Positions 26,525 through 35,883 of a stretch of 64,000 bases of DNA are shown piece after piece; position 1 is the first letter of the stretch; each line of letters begins with the position of its first letter. The notes under the pieces were generated by a model. That model did no database searches, was not told the origin of the DNA, and saw nothing but the letters and a program-made list of their open reading frames with translations. Origin of the DNA: Jezberella montanilacus. GTDB lineage: Bacteria > Pseudomonadota > Gammaproteobacteria > Burkholderiales > Burkholderiaceae_B. Location: positions 1 through 64,000 of the forward strand of contig NZ_PVTV01000018.1 of assembly GCF_003003055.1 (NCBI RefSeq), given 5' to 3'. A program made the translations under genes and the position numbers.

Positions 26525-26719
26525 ATGCGTACCACTGTCACGATCGACGATGCTTTGTATCAGCAAGCGCTAGAGTTAGCCGACGAAAGCATGGATAAGT
26601 CCGACCTGTTCAGAGAAGCCATCAAAACGTTCGTCAGGGTCCAAGCAGGTAAACGGCTTGCAGCGCTAGGTGGCTCGATGCCAGATATGCAAAATATCCC
26701 TCGCAGACGCGAGGAATAG
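26525..26719 (+). CDS. vapB: VapB-family antitoxin
   Basis: A 64-residue protein beginning [20 protein letters not shown], the ribbon-helix-helix-type start of VapB antitoxins, followed by a charged C terminus that would wrap the toxin. The start at 26525 is chosen from the motif; a longer reading to 26492 begins in the AT-rich promoter region. vapC starts 5 nt after its stop. VapB proteins usually repress their own promoter, sharpened by VapC. Confidence 0.85.
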   Translation: MRTTVTIDDALYQQALELADESMDKSDLFREAIKTFVRVQAGKRLAALGGSMPDMQNIPRRREE

Positions 26720-26724
26720 GCGTC

Positions 26725-27108
26725 ATGACAAAGGTGCTGGTTGATACGTCGGTGTGGGTGGATCATTTCAAGAGCATAAACAACGCTTTGGCCAATCTGA
26801 TTGCGTTAGACATGGCTCTTGTGCATCCGATGGTCATTCTTGAAATTGCTTGCGGTACACCCCCTGCTCCGAGAGAGCAAACCCTTAAAAATCTTAAGCA
26901 ACTGCAGTCAAGCGAGCAGGCTCGTTTAAGTGATGTGATGACGTTTATCGAGAATGAAAATGTTTATGGGCTGGGATGTGGCTTGGTCGATATGACGCTT
27001 TTGGTATCTGTGCTGATCACCCCAGGGGCGCTGATCTGGACAATGGATAAACGCCTTGAACATTTAGCTACTCAGTTTAACGTCTCGTTTCAACCAGTAT
27101 TTCACTAA
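26725..27108 (+). CDS. vapC: VapC-family PIN-domain toxin
   Basis: A 127-residue PIN-domain ribonuclease with the expected acidic metal-binding residues: Asp7 in VLVDTSVW, Glu40 in VILEIACG, Asp89 in GLVDMTLL and Asp108 in WTMDKRL. Family members cut tRNA, commonly initiator tRNA, or the sarcin-ricin loop; the target here is unknown. It is paired with vapB and looks intact. Confidence 0.9.
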   Translation: MTKVLVDTSVWVDHFKSINNALANLIALDMALVHPMVILEIACGTPPAPREQTLKNLKQLQSSEQARLSDVMTFIENENVYGLGCGLVDMTLLVSVLITPGALIWTMDKRLEHLATQFNVSFQPVFH

Positions 27109-27173
27109 CCCCCAGTCAGACTCGAGTTGTAAGTTTTGAAGCAAACAATTACGAGCGTAAATTTACGTGGCTC

Positions 27174-27251
27174 ATGACGGCTCTTTATGGCGGTCTGTTG
27201 GCGCTCGTCGGGTTTCTAGGCAAGTATTTGATTGATAGTTACGGCAAATGA
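27174..27251 (+). pseudogene. Short hydrophobic ORF, possibly a gene remnant
   Basis: A 25-codon frame starting ATG at 27174 has one hydrophobic segment (ALYGGLLALVGFLGKYLI) and a charged end. The same frame is open further upstream to 27081 and reads SFEANNYERKFTW just before the ATG, which looks like coding sequence without a start. It may therefore be the 3' end of a decayed membrane-protein gene between vapC and ung, or a real small membrane protein. I do not recognise a family. Confidence 0.3.
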
Positions 27252-27315
27252 ACGGTTGCCTTAAATGACGGGGTAAATCGAGTCGCAAACCAACGGATGC
27301 TTTAAAGCTTGAAAC

Positions 27316-28029
27316 TCACCAGTCAATCGCCTTCAGGCCTTGCTCAACCAACCACTGATTAGTCTGAACAAAATGTCCGCAACCAATAAAGGGCAGCGGC
27401 GGTCTCATCGCTGACAACGGCGAGGGATGATTCGCTTTCAAGATCAGATGGTGAGCGTGCTGAGCAATCAACGCTTCTTTAGTTTGCGCATGGGTACCCC
27501 ACAACATAAAGACCTTAGGCGACGGCTCGGCTGCTACGCCCGTGATGATGGCATCCGTGATCGACTCCCAGCCAAGCTTGGCGTGCGAGGCGGCTTTGCC
27601 GTCTTCAACTGTTAAGACAGAGTTGAGCAACAAGACCCCTTGATCGACCCAGCGAGTCAGATCATTGGTTGACAAGGTGCCAATAAAATCCCGTTGAATC
27701 TCTTTGAAAATATTACGTAAACTCGGTGGGCACTTCTCGTGATCAGGCACCGAGAACGCCAGCCCTTGGGCTTGATTCGGCCCGTGATAAGGGTCTTGTC
27801 CCAGGATCACGACTTTCACAGACTGCGGCACTAATTGCTTTAGCATCTTAAAAGGTAAGGTCGGATATATCACCACCTCTTGCGCTAAGCGCGCCTGAAG
27901 AAACTGACTCAGTCCTCCAAGCGTCTCGAGCAGCTGAGTTTGACTCAACAAGTGTTGCCAGGGCAGAGGCAGATCTTGCAAATGCTCGATGAGATCCGGT
28001 TTGACCAGACGATTGTGTGCTGCAGGCAT
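27316..28029 (-). CDS. ung: Uracil-DNA glycosylase
   Basis: Base-excision repair enzyme removing uracil from DNA. The water-activating motif GQDPYHGP has Asp79 and is followed by QGLAFSVP; the C-terminal motif NHPSPLSAMRPP is complete. Length is 237 residues from the ATG at 28029 (a TTG lies two codons earlier). It lies 19 nt past the CitE-like gene and appears to be the last gene of the run starting at trpE. Confidence 0.95.
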   Translation of the reverse strand: MPAAHNRLVKPDLIEHLQDLPLPWQHLLSQTQLLETLGGLSQFLQARLAQEVVIYPTLPFKMLKQLVPQSVKVVILGQDPYHGPNQAQGLAFSVPDHEKCPPSLRNIFKEIQRDFIGTLSTNDLTRWVDQGVLLLNSVLTVEDGKAASHAKLGWESITDAIITGVAAEPSPKVFMLWGTHAQTKEALIAQHAHHLILKANHPSPLSAMRPPLPFIGCGHFVQTNQWLVEQGLKAIDW

Positions 28030-28048
28030 GGACAATAAAAAGGTCTGC

Positions 28049-28972
28049 TTAACCTGGGGTCGAATGCTGGCGACGAGCGAGCATCAATTTTAAGGCTTCA
28101 TCTCGTTCAATCACCAATCGCGCTTGCATGGCAACCGGTGCATCGACCATTCGACCTTCGAACGTGCAGGCGGCGCGACCGGCGCGGCACTCTGCTTCGT
28201 AAGTCTCTAGCAAGGCACGTGCGCGATCGACGCTGGCTTGTGGCGGGCTGAAGGCTTCGTTAGCGGCCTCAACTTGTGACGGGTGAATGCAGAACGCCCC
28301 TTCAAACCCAAGCCGCGCTGCCCGTTGAACCGTTTCACGGAACTTCTCTTTGTCAGCGAAATCAGCCACTGAGCCAACAAAGCCAATTGGTGCGATTCCC
28401 GCGCGACGGCAGGCGGCAACAGCCATGACGTTAGGGATGTAAAGGCTATCGGGATCAACGGCCATTCGCATGGAGACCGCCAAATCTTCGGCGCCGACAA
28501 TCATGGCGCAAAGTCTGGGATGAGATTGAGCGATGTCATCGATATTGTGCAAGCCGTTCGCATCTTCAACCATTGCAATCAATTTCGTATGACCAAGCGG
28601 CAGACCAGCTTCGACTTCACATTCGTCAAGTATTTCAGCAACCGTCCGGATAAACGAGCCGTCAGGCACTTTGGGTAGCGTCAGCGCCTTGACTGACTGG
28701 CGAACACAGGCCTCGATATCTTTGACCATCAACCGGATGGGTCGATTAATACGCACGATTACATCGTAGCCTGCTGCATTGGCCTTATCCGCTAACTCAC
28801 CGATCCGGTTGCGTGCACTGTCTTTTAAATCGGGGGCGACACTATCTTCAAGGTCAAGCTGGATACAGTCAGTGGGGCGACGCAGAGCGCTTTCTAAAAA
28901 ACGGTCGCTGCTAGCTGGCACGAAGAGCATTGAGCGCCAGCTGAAGGGCACGGCTTGTGGTGGGTTTTTCAT
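28049..28972 (-). CDS. HpcH/HpaI-CitE family CoA ester lyase
   Basis: A 307-residue TIM-barrel enzyme with RSMLFVPASSDRFLESA, LDLEDSVAP, VRIN and MVEDANGLHN, and the late CIHPSQV, as in CitE and malyl-CoA/citramalyl-CoA lyases. The reaction is probably cleavage or formation of a 3-hydroxyacyl-CoA; no CitD or CitF genes are near, so it is not part of a citrate lyase complex. The start overlaps the stop of the upstream phosphotransferase gene by 4 nt, giving tight coupling. Confidence 0.85.
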   Translation of the reverse strand: MKNPPQAVPFSWRSMLFVPASSDRFLESALRRPTDCIQLDLEDSVAPDLKDSARNRIGELADKANAAGYDVIVRINRPIRLMVKDIEACVRQSVKALTLPKVPDGSFIRTVAEILDECEVEAGLPLGHTKLIAMVEDANGLHNIDDIAQSHPRLCAMIVGAEDLAVSMRMAVDPDSLYIPNVMAVAACRRAGIAPIGFVGSVADFADKEKFRETVQRAARLGFEGAFCIHPSQVEAANEAFSPPQASVDRARALLETYEAECRAGRAACTFEGRMVDAPVAMQARLVIERDEALKLMLARRQHSTPG

Positions 28973-30468
28973 GAGTTATGACTTGAGTTATTAGTTGAGT
29001 TAAGGGCGCTCTCGAGCGCGTGGACAATAATTTTCAGGACTTCGATTCGAGCATATTTTTTGTCATTAGCCGACAAAACATGCCAGGGGGCAACCAGCGT
29101 ATCGGTGTGATCAAACATATCCCTCGTGGCCACTGCATAGGCTTTTGACTTACTTCGATTACGCCAATCCTCATCAGTCATTTTGAATTGCTTAAAGGGG
29201 GATTGCTCACGTTCACGAAAACGTTTGAGCTGTTCATCCGAGCTAACGGCGAGCCAGAATTTCAACACGATCGTACCGTGATCGATCAGGTGTTGCTCGA
29301 AGTCATTGATTTCGCCGTAGGCTCGGGTCCAGGCGCTTTTCTTGATCAGTTTTTCTACCCGCTCGACTAGCACGCGCCCATACCAAGAGCGATCAAAAAT
29401 TGCCACCCTGCCATGGCGAGGAATATTTTGCCAGAAGCGCCACAGATAGGGCCGTTGTTGCTCTTCTTTTGTGGGGGCAATCACTGCCATGACACTATAT
29501 TGGCGCGCATCAATGGCACGGGTAACCCGACGGATTGTGCCGCCCTTACCGGCTGCGTCGTTACCTTCAAACACAAGGGCCAGAGAGCGGTGTTTGAATT
29601 TTTCACTACGGACTAACTGGGCAAGTCGGTTTTGCAAACCCAGTAGCTCGACCTCGTAGACGTCTTTCTCAAGGGTTAAGGCGTAGTTGATCTGATCGAG
29701 CGCAGTTTTATGCGTTTTGGCTAAGATCGGCGCACCCGGATTGTGTAATGGAGGAACCTTGGCCGAAGGTCGTTTAAGCGCTTGCAACACAGCCTGAGCT
29801 GTCCGGACCGCTCGAAGATTTGGGTCTGCGCTGGGAATGATAATCCACGGTGCGTAAGGCGTGTCGGTTGCTTCGATTATTCGCGCACCTGCATCCCGAA
29901 GTTTGTCGAAGTTCTTATAAACTTTTTTATCTGCTTTGGCCACTTGCCAGGCAGTCGATGGGTTTGCCAGCAGCGTTTTCGTTCTGGTTCGTTGTGCGCC
30001 TTGCGATAAATGAAACCAGAGCTTGAGCAGTCGTACGCCATTGGCTGCGAGATTGGCTTCGAGCCGTTTCAGATAGAGAATATCGCTGGCGAGCTTGTCG
30101 TGATCGGGCTTTTTTTTCAAAGCCTGTTCGATTAATTGCACATAACCAGCACCATAAATGATGCCGATCGATCCCTTGGGGGGCAAGCTCATCCATAAAC
30201 GGCGAACACGCGGAAACAACAACTCATCTGCACTGGGATCGGGAAACGCCACCGTGTGAATATGTCTGGGATCCATCCACTCATTCAGCAAGTTGATGGT
30301 TTCAGTTTTTCCGGCACCATCGATCCCGCTGACGAAAATCACCAGAGACTCGTCTTTGACGCTGAGGTGACGGTATTGCTCTAGCAGTAATTGCACCCTA
30401 AGGGTCGCCTCAAGCTGTTTCCTGTCGGCGTCGGTCAGTCGCGGATCGGACTCTGACTCTTCAAACAT
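28969..30468 (-). CDS. pap: Polyphosphate:AMP phosphotransferase (two-domain PPK2)
   Basis: Transfers phosphate from polyphosphate to AMP, giving ADP. The 499-residue protein is two fused PPK2 domains, each with a Walker A-like motif: SGIDGAGKTET near 48-58 and EGNDAAGKGGT at 301-311. The C-terminal domain is the more canonical (FDRSWYGRVLVERVE, PRHGRVAIF); in the N-terminal domain the equivalent DRSWY is replaced by IIYGAGY. I use the ATG at 30468; a TTG precedes it by three codons. It lies 24 nt past trpC. Confidence 0.9.
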   Translation of the reverse strand: MFEESESDPRLTDADRKQLEATLRVQLLLEQYRHLSVKDESLVIFVSGIDGAGKTETINLLNEWMDPRHIHTVAFPDPSADELLFPRVRRLWMSLPPKGSIGIIYGAGYVQLIEQALKKKPDHDKLASDILYLKRLEANLAANGVRLLKLWFHLSQGAQRTRTKTLLANPSTAWQVAKADKKVYKNFDKLRDAGARIIEATDTPYAPWIIIPSADPNLRAVRTAQAVLQALKRPSAKVPPLHNPGAPILAKTHKTALDQINYALTLEKDVYEVELLGLQNRLAQLVRSEKFKHRSLALVFEGNDAAGKGGTIRRVTRAIDARQYSVMAVIAPTKEEQQRPYLWRFWQNIPRHGRVAIFDRSWYGRVLVERVEKLIKKSAWTRAYGEINDFEQHLIDHGTIVLKFWLAVSSDEQLKRFREREQSPFKQFKMTDEDWRNRSKSKAYAVATRDMFDHTDTLVAPWHVLSANDKKYARIEVLKIIVHALESALNSTNNSSHNS

Positions 30469-30492
30469 GGTTGGCAAAATCCCCTGCGGTCA

Positions 30493-31281
30493 TTAAGCGA
30501 TGAGTCTGGCGAGTTCTGCCCCTGGGTCAGCTGCACGCATGAAGGCCTCACCCACGAGGAAGGCGTTAACGTCATGTTGTTTCATTAATTGAACGTCTTC
30601 CGGCTTGAGAATACCGCTTTCAGTGACAACTCGTCTGTCCATGGGAATACGCGGTAGCAAATCCAAGGTGTTTTGCAGACTGGTCTCGAAGGTTCTGAGG
30701 TTGCGATTGTTGATGCCCAGCAGCGAGGTTTGCATTTGTAGCGCGACATCTAGCTCTTCGCTGTCGTGGACTTCGACCAGTACGTCCATTCCCAAGTCAT
30801 AGGCACAAGCCTCGAACTCAAGCAGTTGTGACAGTTTTAAAGCCGAGACGATTAACAAAATACAGTCGGCGCCCATGGCGCGCGCGGCAATGATTTGATA
30901 CAGGTCAATAATGAAGTCTTTGCGCAAAACCGGTAAGCTGCAGGCTGCACGAGCTTGACGCAAGTGATCGTGTGAACCGTGAAAAAACTGGACATCGGTC
31001 AAAACCGACAGGCAGGCAGCGCCGTGTTTCTCGTATGACACTGCGATTTCCGCCGGTTTGAAGTCATCACGCAAGACCCCTTTTGACGGAGACGCTTTTT
31101 TAATTTCTGCGATGACCCCCGCGCCACCCGCCTGTATTTTTTCTTCGATCGCGTTTGCGAAGTCCCGCACGTCTTGGCGAGCTTGCGCTTCGCGCAGCAT
31201 TTCCGCTTCACTGCGCATGTGACGCGCCGAGGCAACTTCTTCAGCTTTGACGGCTAGGATTTTTTTAAGGATGTCGCTCAT
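30493..31281 (-). CDS. trpC: Indole-3-glycerol phosphate synthase
   Basis: Closes the indole ring in tryptophan synthesis. At 262 residues it is a stand-alone TrpC, not fused to TrpF. It shows [12 protein letters not shown] with the catalytic lysine, [32 protein letters not shown] and VTESGI. The start overlaps the trpD stop by 4 nt. Under the trp attenuator with trpEGD. Confidence 0.97.
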   Translation of the reverse strand: MSDILKKILAVKAEEVASARHMRSEAEMLREAQARQDVRDFANAIEEKIQAGGAGVIAEIKKASPSKGVLRDDFKPAEIAVSYEKHGAACLSVLTDVQFFHGSHDHLRQARAACSLPVLRKDFIIDLYQIIAARAMGADCILLIVSALKLSQLLEFEACAYDLGMDVLVEVHDSEELDVALQMQTSLLGINNRNLRTFETSLQNTLDLLPRIPMDRRVVTESGILKPEDVQLMKQHDVNAFLVGEAFMRAADPGAELARLIA

Positions 31282-32309
31282 GCTTGAAAAGTCCTGGTTC
31301 TTGCGCAGAATGCGTCGAGCTTTGCAAGCGCCGCGCCGCTTGCAAGTGTGCTGAACGCCAGCTCAACACCTGCCTTCATCGTGGGTGCTTTATCGCCCAC
31401 GTAAATGGCTAAGCCCGCATTGAGTGCCACGATGTCACGCGCAGCACCAGCCGTATTGGATAAAGCTTGACGAACCATAACACTTGATTCCTCTTTGCTA
31501 GCTACCCTTAACGAGCGGTTCGATGTCATGGTTAAGCCGAAGTCTTCGGGATGAATTTCATATTCGCTGATGATGCCATGCTTGAGTTCACCCACCATCG
31601 TTGTCGCACCAAGGGATGCTTCATCCATCCCGTCTTTGCCGTGAACGATGAGAACATGACGGGAACCCAGGCTTTGCAAGACTCTCACTTGTATGCCAAC
31701 CAGGTCCGGATGAAAGACGCCCATTAATTGATTAGCAGCACGCGCCGGGTTAGTCAAAGGCCCAAGCAAATTGAACATGGTTCTGACGCCTAACTCTTTT
31801 CGCACTGGGGCAATGTGTTTCATCGCACTGTGGTGAGCTTGCGCAAACATGAAGCCAATACCTAGCTCATTGATGCAATCTGCCACTTGTGTGGGCGTCA
31901 AGCTGATGTTGGCGCCGAGTGCTTCCAGTACATCCGCACTACCTGAGGAGGACGAAGCGCTTCGTCCTCCATGCTTGGCGATCGGCACACCAGCAGCAGC
32001 AGCAACAAACATCGCTGCAGTTGAAATGTTGAATGTATTGCTACCGTCACCGCCTGTGCCACACATATCCACGAGTGCATCGGTATCGGGCACAGCGACA
32101 GGTGTTGCAAACTCGCGCATGACTTGCGCAGCCGCACTGATTTCGCCTACGGTTTCCTTTTTGACTCGCAAGCCAATTAAGAGGGCTGCTGCCATCGTTG
32201 GAGGCATCTCGCCCTTCATAATCATGCGCATCAGGTGCAACATCTCGTCGTGAAAGATTTCTCGATGCTCGATGCAGCGGCTTAGTGCTTCGGTCGGTGT
32301 GATGCTCAT
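31278..32309 (-). CDS. trpD: Anthranilate phosphoribosyltransferase
   Basis: Transfers the phosphoribosyl group from PRPP to anthranilate. The 343-residue protein has the glycine-rich [38 protein letters not shown] and [20 protein letters not shown] motifs. It overlaps trpG by 1 nt and trpC by 4 nt, so the whole segment is translationally coupled. Confidence 0.97.
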   Translation of the reverse strand: MSITPTEALSRCIEHREIFHDEMLHLMRMIMKGEMPPTMAAALLIGLRVKKETVGEISAAAQVMREFATPVAVPDTDALVDMCGTGGDGSNTFNISTAAMFVAAAAGVPIAKHGGRSASSSSGSADVLEALGANISLTPTQVADCINELGIGFMFAQAHHSAMKHIAPVRKELGVRTMFNLLGPLTNPARAANQLMGVFHPDLVGIQVRVLQSLGSRHVLIVHGKDGMDEASLGATTMVGELKHGIISEYEIHPEDFGLTMTSNRSLRVASKEESSVMVRQALSNTAGAARDIVALNAGLAIYVGDKAPTMKAGVELAFSTLASGAALAKLDAFCARTRTFQA

Positions 32310-32899
32310 CAGGCAGCCTTTTGCTCAGTCAATTCATTGAGCTCGAGAAAGTTCTTTAGCATGGCATGACCATGCTCTGACAAAATCGATTCTGGATGAA
32401 ACTGTACGCCATAAATTGCTAATGTTTTATGTCTGACGCCCATGATCTCACCGTCGGTGGTTTCGGCTGTGATTTGTAAACAATCAGGGATTGTCGAACG
32501 TTCAATCGCTAGCGAGTGATAGCGAATAACAGTAAAGGGCGACGGCAGACCTTTAAACACATCTGATTGCGCGTGCGTGATGGCTGAGGTCTTGCCGTGC
32601 ATAATTTCTTTGGCACGAATAATGTTGCCGCCAAAAGCTGCCCCGATTGCTTGATGACCCAGGCACACGCCAAGAATTGGTTTTTTACCTGCAAAGTGCT
32701 CAATGACGGCGATTGAGATTCCGGCTTCGGCTGGCGAGCAAGGGCCAGGTGAAATGCAGATTCTGTCAGGGTTTAATTTTTCGATTTCATCAACGGTAAT
32801 TTGGTCGTTGCGGTACACGCGAACATCTTCACCGAGTTCGCCAAAGTATTGAACCAGGTTGTAGGTGAACGAATCATAGTTGTCTATCATCAGCAGCAT
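32309..32899 (-). CDS. trpG: Anthranilate synthase component II (glutamine amidotransferase)
   Basis: Supplies ammonia to TrpE. The 196-residue class I amidotransferase has the oxyanion/nucleophile motif [10 protein letters not shown] with Cys79 and the late [10 protein letters not shown] histidine-glutamate pair. The start at 32899 ([11 protein letters not shown]) has GAGGTG upstream; the longer frame overlapping trpE's end is rejected. The protein may also serve folate synthesis (PabA role), as is common when no separate pabA exists; this cannot be decided here. Confidence 0.96.
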   Translation of the reverse strand: MLLMIDNYDSFTYNLVQYFGELGEDVRVYRNDQITVDEIEKLNPDRICISPGPCSPAEAGISIAVIEHFAGKKPILGVCLGHQAIGAAFGGNIIRAKEIMHGKTSAITHAQSDVFKGLPSPFTVIRYHSLAIERSTIPDCLQITAETTDGEIMGVRHKTLAIYGVQFHPESILSEHGHAMLKNFLELNELTEQKAA

Positions 32900-32912
32900 G
32901 TCAACACCTCTA

Positions 32913-34439
32913 TCAGATTGGATCGTCAAGCCCGTTTTGCACTTGCTCGGCAGCCCTCAGCACTGCTCGAGCCTTCGCCTCGGTTTCCAGCCATTCTTTT
33001 TCTGGATCCGAGTCGGCAACAATGCCGGCTGCGGCTTGAACATAAAGCATATTGTTTTGCACGATGCCAGTGCGGATCGCAATCGCGACATCCATCTCGC
33101 CACTGTAGCTCAGGTAGCCAGCAGCGCCGCCATAGATACCCCGGCGAACAGGCTCGAGTTCATCGATGAGTTCCATGGCGCGCACCTTGGGCGCGCCGGT
33201 TAAGGTGCCGGCCGGGAAGGTCGCACGCAACACGTCCATGTTTGTCGTCCCTGCTTTGAGCGTGCCCGTGACGTTCGATACCAGATGCATCACGTGCGAA
33301 TAGCGCTCGATCACCATCGTATCGGTGACTTCGACAGAACCGATTTTGGCGACACGACCCACATCGTTGCGAGCCAGGTCGATCAACATCACGTGCTCGG
33401 CACGTTCTTTGGGATCAGCCAGCAGCTCTGCTGCCATCGCGGCGTCTTCTTCTGGTGTAGCGCCGCGTTTACGGGTGCCAGCTAAGGGACGGATGGTGAC
33501 TCGGGTTTCGGGCGTTTCGCCGTCTGGGGCAGGTAGCTTTTCTTGTCTGACCAATATTTCTGGTGAAGCACCGACGACTTCGAAATCACCGAAGTTCCAG
33601 TAGTACATATAGGGTGAGGGGTTGAGCGACCGCAAGGCTCGATAAAGCGATAACGCTGAGTCGCTAAAAGGCTTGGCGATCACCTGACCGACTTGCACCT
33701 GCATCAGATCGCCGGCAGCAATGTACTCTTTTGCCTTGAGCACAGCCGTCAGGTAGTCCTGCTTGGCAAAACTGCGCTGCTCTTCTGTCAGCACGCTTGC
33801 GTAGCTGTATGGGATATCGGCGGGTTTGCGCAGTCGCATGCGCAAATCCTTCAAGCGTTGCTGGCCTTTTGAATAGGCTTCAGGCGTGGCAGGATCCACG
33901 TAGACCAGAAAATAAATTTTGCCACTCAGATTGTCGACAATGACAAGTTCGTCGATCTGCAGCAACAAAATATCAGGTGGACCTTCGCCCATGCCTTTGG
34001 GATAGGGCTTCTTCGCAGGCCCCAGTTTGGGCTCCATGTGACGGACGGCATCGTAACCAAAGTATCCCGCCAAGCCGCCTGCAAACCGCTGAATGCCCGG
34101 GCGCAGGGAGACCTTGAAGCGAGCCTGATATTGCTCGATGAAGGCTAAGGGGTCACCCTCATGGGTTTCAACGACTTCTTCGTCACTGACCACCTCAATC
34201 TTGTTGCCACGAGATCTGAGCAGATTGTGCGCAGGCAGACCGATGAACGAGTAGCGCCCAAAACGTTCGCCACCCACGACGGATTCGAGCAGGCAGGTAT
34301 TTTTGCGACCCGTTTTGCTGTTTTGGGCCAACTTGAGATATAGCGCCAAGGGTGTATCCAGATCAGCGTAAGTCTCGGTGATCAGCGGGATACGGTTATA
34401 ACCTTGTGCTGCAAGTGCGTTGAATTCAATTTCTTTCAT
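32913..34439 (-). CDS. trpE: Anthranilate synthase component I
   Basis: Converts chorismate and ammonia to anthranilate. The 508-residue protein has the N-terminal Trp-binding LLES element ([16 protein letters not shown]) that gives feedback inhibition, and the chorismate-binding core with [25 protein letters not shown] and [17 protein letters not shown]. First structural gene of trpEGDC; its ribosome-binding region follows directly after the attenuator terminator. Confidence 0.97.
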   Translation of the reverse strand: MKEIEFNALAAQGYNRIPLITETYADLDTPLALYLKLAQNSKTGRKNTCLLESVVGGERFGRYSFIGLPAHNLLRSRGNKIEVVSDEEVVETHEGDPLAFIEQYQARFKVSLRPGIQRFAGGLAGYFGYDAVRHMEPKLGPAKKPYPKGMGEGPPDILLLQIDELVIVDNLSGKIYFLVYVDPATPEAYSKGQQRLKDLRMRLRKPADIPYSYASVLTEEQRSFAKQDYLTAVLKAKEYIAAGDLMQVQVGQVIAKPFSDSALSLYRALRSLNPSPYMYYWNFGDFEVVGASPEILVRQEKLPAPDGETPETRVTIRPLAGTRKRGATPEEDAAMAAELLADPKERAEHVMLIDLARNDVGRVAKIGSVEVTDTMVIERYSHVMHLVSNVTGTLKAGTTNMDVLRATFPAGTLTGAPKVRAMELIDELEPVRRGIYGGAAGYLSYSGEMDVAIAIRTGIVQNNMLYVQAAAGIVADSDPEKEWLETEAKARAVLRAAEQVQNGLDDPI

Positions 34440-34450
34440 TTCAAAAACCT

Positions 34451-34483
34451 AAAAAAAAAGCCCGACCATATTGAGGCGGGCTT
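34451..34483 (-). terminator. trp attenuator terminator
   Basis: On the transcribed strand AAGCCCG (34483-34477) pairs with CGGGCTT (34464-34458), and the A tract at 34451-34459 becomes a run of about nine U. It ends only 11 nt before the trpE start and about 60 nt after the trpL stop. This is a textbook attenuator terminator; the region between it and trpL should hold the competing antiterminator. Confidence 0.85.
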
Positions 34484-34542
34484 GGTTTTGCTACTTGGCG
34501 CTTGTGTGGTTAACCACCTGCAAGCTGAACATCAATGAACCA

Positions 34543-34611
34543 TTACCCGAGATGCGAACGCCACCAGCGCCAATAGGCGCCAATTGAAATCGCATTTAGG
34601 GTTATCTTCAT
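34543..34611 (-). CDS. trpL: trp leader peptide
   Basis: A 22-codon frame from ATG at 34611 to TAA at 34543-34545. It contains three tryptophan codons in four positions (Trp-Arg-Trp-Trp, preceded by Tyr). It lies between a candidate promoter and the attenuator terminator before trpE. Ribosome stalling at these codons when charged Trp-tRNA is scarce would favour the antiterminator. Position, length and codon content make this assignment strong even though peptides this short cannot be recognised by homology. Confidence 0.85.
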   Translation of the reverse strand: MKITLNAISIGAYWRWWRSHLG

Positions 34612-34669
34612 CTCAAAATCTCTTTATCGACGTGCCGCGATCGACTCGCCTGCACACCATGTTGAATCT

Positions 34670-34701
34670 ACTATAGCATCGACGTGCAGGTCTTGCACGT
34701 C
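34670..34701 (-). promoter_or_regulatory. Candidate trp promoter with overlapping palindrome
   Basis: On the minus strand TATAGT (34675-34670) is a good -10. Just upstream, GACGTGCA (34681-34688) and TGCACGTC (34694-34701) form a perfect 8-bp inverted repeat with a 5-nt centre, covering the -35 region, where no good -35 hexamer is seen. A repressor or activator operator is a reasonable reading. Because it lies 12 nt past the rpe stop it could instead be a 3' hairpin of rpe, but it has no U tract. Confidence 0.45.
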
Positions 34702-34712
34702 AGAATGGTTTG

Positions 34713-35426
34713 CTACCCGCCTGCCAGTGCAATCTGCTCGCGCAACTGTTTGATAATGGCTGCATAGTCGGGCTTACCAAAAATCGCAGAACCGGCCACG
34801 AAAGCATCGGCGCCCGCTGCACGGATCTCGCGGATATTGTCGATTTTGACCCCACCGTCTACCTCCAGATCAATGGACTGACCGCCGTTTTCGACGTGTT
34901 GATCGATTCGGGTTCGTACCGCCCGCAGCTTGTCCAGCGTGCCTGGAATAAAGCTTTGGCCCCCGAAGCCCGGATTGACCGACATCAATAAAATAATATC
35001 GATCTTGTCCATCACGTGATCGAGATAACTTAATGACGTGGCAGGGTTGAGTACTAGCCCTGCTTTGCACCCGTGCTCGCGAATCAGCCCTAGCGTTCGG
35101 TCAACATGTCTGGATGCTTCGGGATGAAACGTGATGATGTTTGCACCTGCCTTGGCGAACATGGGTACGATGGCGTCAACGGGTTCGACCATCAAATGCA
35201 CATCGATCGGCGCGTTGGTCAGCGGCCGTATCGCCTCACAAACCATGGGGCCTATGGTCAAATTGGGAACATAATGGTTGTCCATCACGTCAAAATGAAT
35301 CCAGTCGGCACCGGCTGCCAATACATTTTTGACTTCTTCACCCAGACGGGCGAAGTCGGCAGATAAAATGCTGGGTGCGATCCGAGCTGCAGGCAGTGAT
35401 TTGGTTTTAGGCATGATAGGTAGCAT
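34713..35426 (-). CDS. rpe: Ribulose-phosphate 3-epimerase
   Basis: Interconverts ribulose-5-phosphate and xylulose-5-phosphate. TIM-barrel protein with [58 protein letters not shown] and LEVDGGV; metal-binding His and Asp residues are all present. A second ATG at 35414 (MPKTKS) gives 233 residues and is equally plausible; neither start has a strong ribosome-binding site. A phosphoglycolate phosphatase gene often found between rpe and trpE in this group is absent. Confidence 0.95.
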   Translation of the reverse strand: MLPIMPKTKSLPAARIAPSILSADFARLGEEVKNVLAAGADWIHFDVMDNHYVPNLTIGPMVCEAIRPLTNAPIDVHLMVEPVDAIVPMFAKAGANIITFHPEASRHVDRTLGLIREHGCKAGLVLNPATSLSYLDHVMDKIDIILLMSVNPGFGGQSFIPGTLDKLRAVRTRIDQHVENGGQSIDLEVDGGVKIDNIREIRAAGADAFVAGSAIFGKPDYAAIIKQLREQIALAGG

Positions 35427-35494
35427 TTGAAGAGCTGGCCACGGTGGGATGGCTCTATTATTGCAGTGATTTTGTTTTTAAATTTGGGCTTAGT

Positions 35495-35869
35495 GTGAAA
35501 CCTTACGAACTCTCCGTTGTTGTTGAACCGCGCTTCTTGCCAGAGCAGTCCGATCCGGCAAAACAGCAGTTCGTTTTTGCTTATACCGTTCGCATCACCA
35601 ACGTGGGCGAACGCCCGGCGCAAGTAATTAGCCGGCATTGGGTCATTACTGATGGTGATGACGTTGAGCAAGAGGTCCGGGGGCTGGGCGTAGTCGGGCA
35701 GCAGCCACTCATCCCTGCTGGTGAGACCTTCGAGTACACCAGCGGCTGTCCGCTCGCGACACCCGTAGGGACGATGCGTGGCACCTATCACTGCGTTGGT
35801 GAGAACGGTATCCCTTTCGAGGTCCCGGTCCCAGAGTTTGTCTTAGCCATGCCCCGCACCCTACATTGA
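35495..35869 (+). CDS. apaG: ApaG family protein
   Basis: A 124-residue beta-sandwich protein of the ApaG/CorD family, exactly the usual length when the GTG at 35495 is the start (VKPYELSVVVEPRFL). Conserved SRHWVITDGDG-like segment and GVVGQQPLIPAGETFEYTSG are visible. It is linked to Co2+ resistance and diadenosine tetraphosphate biology in enterics; biochemical role is unclear. Divergent from rpe. Confidence 0.93.
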   Translation: MKPYELSVVVEPRFLPEQSDPAKQQFVFAYTVRITNVGERPAQVISRHWVITDGDDVEQEVRGLGVVGQQPLIPAGETFEYTSGCPLATPVGTMRGTYHCVGENGIPFEVPVPEFVLAMPRTLH

Positions 35870-35883
35870 AGACAATAAAACTT

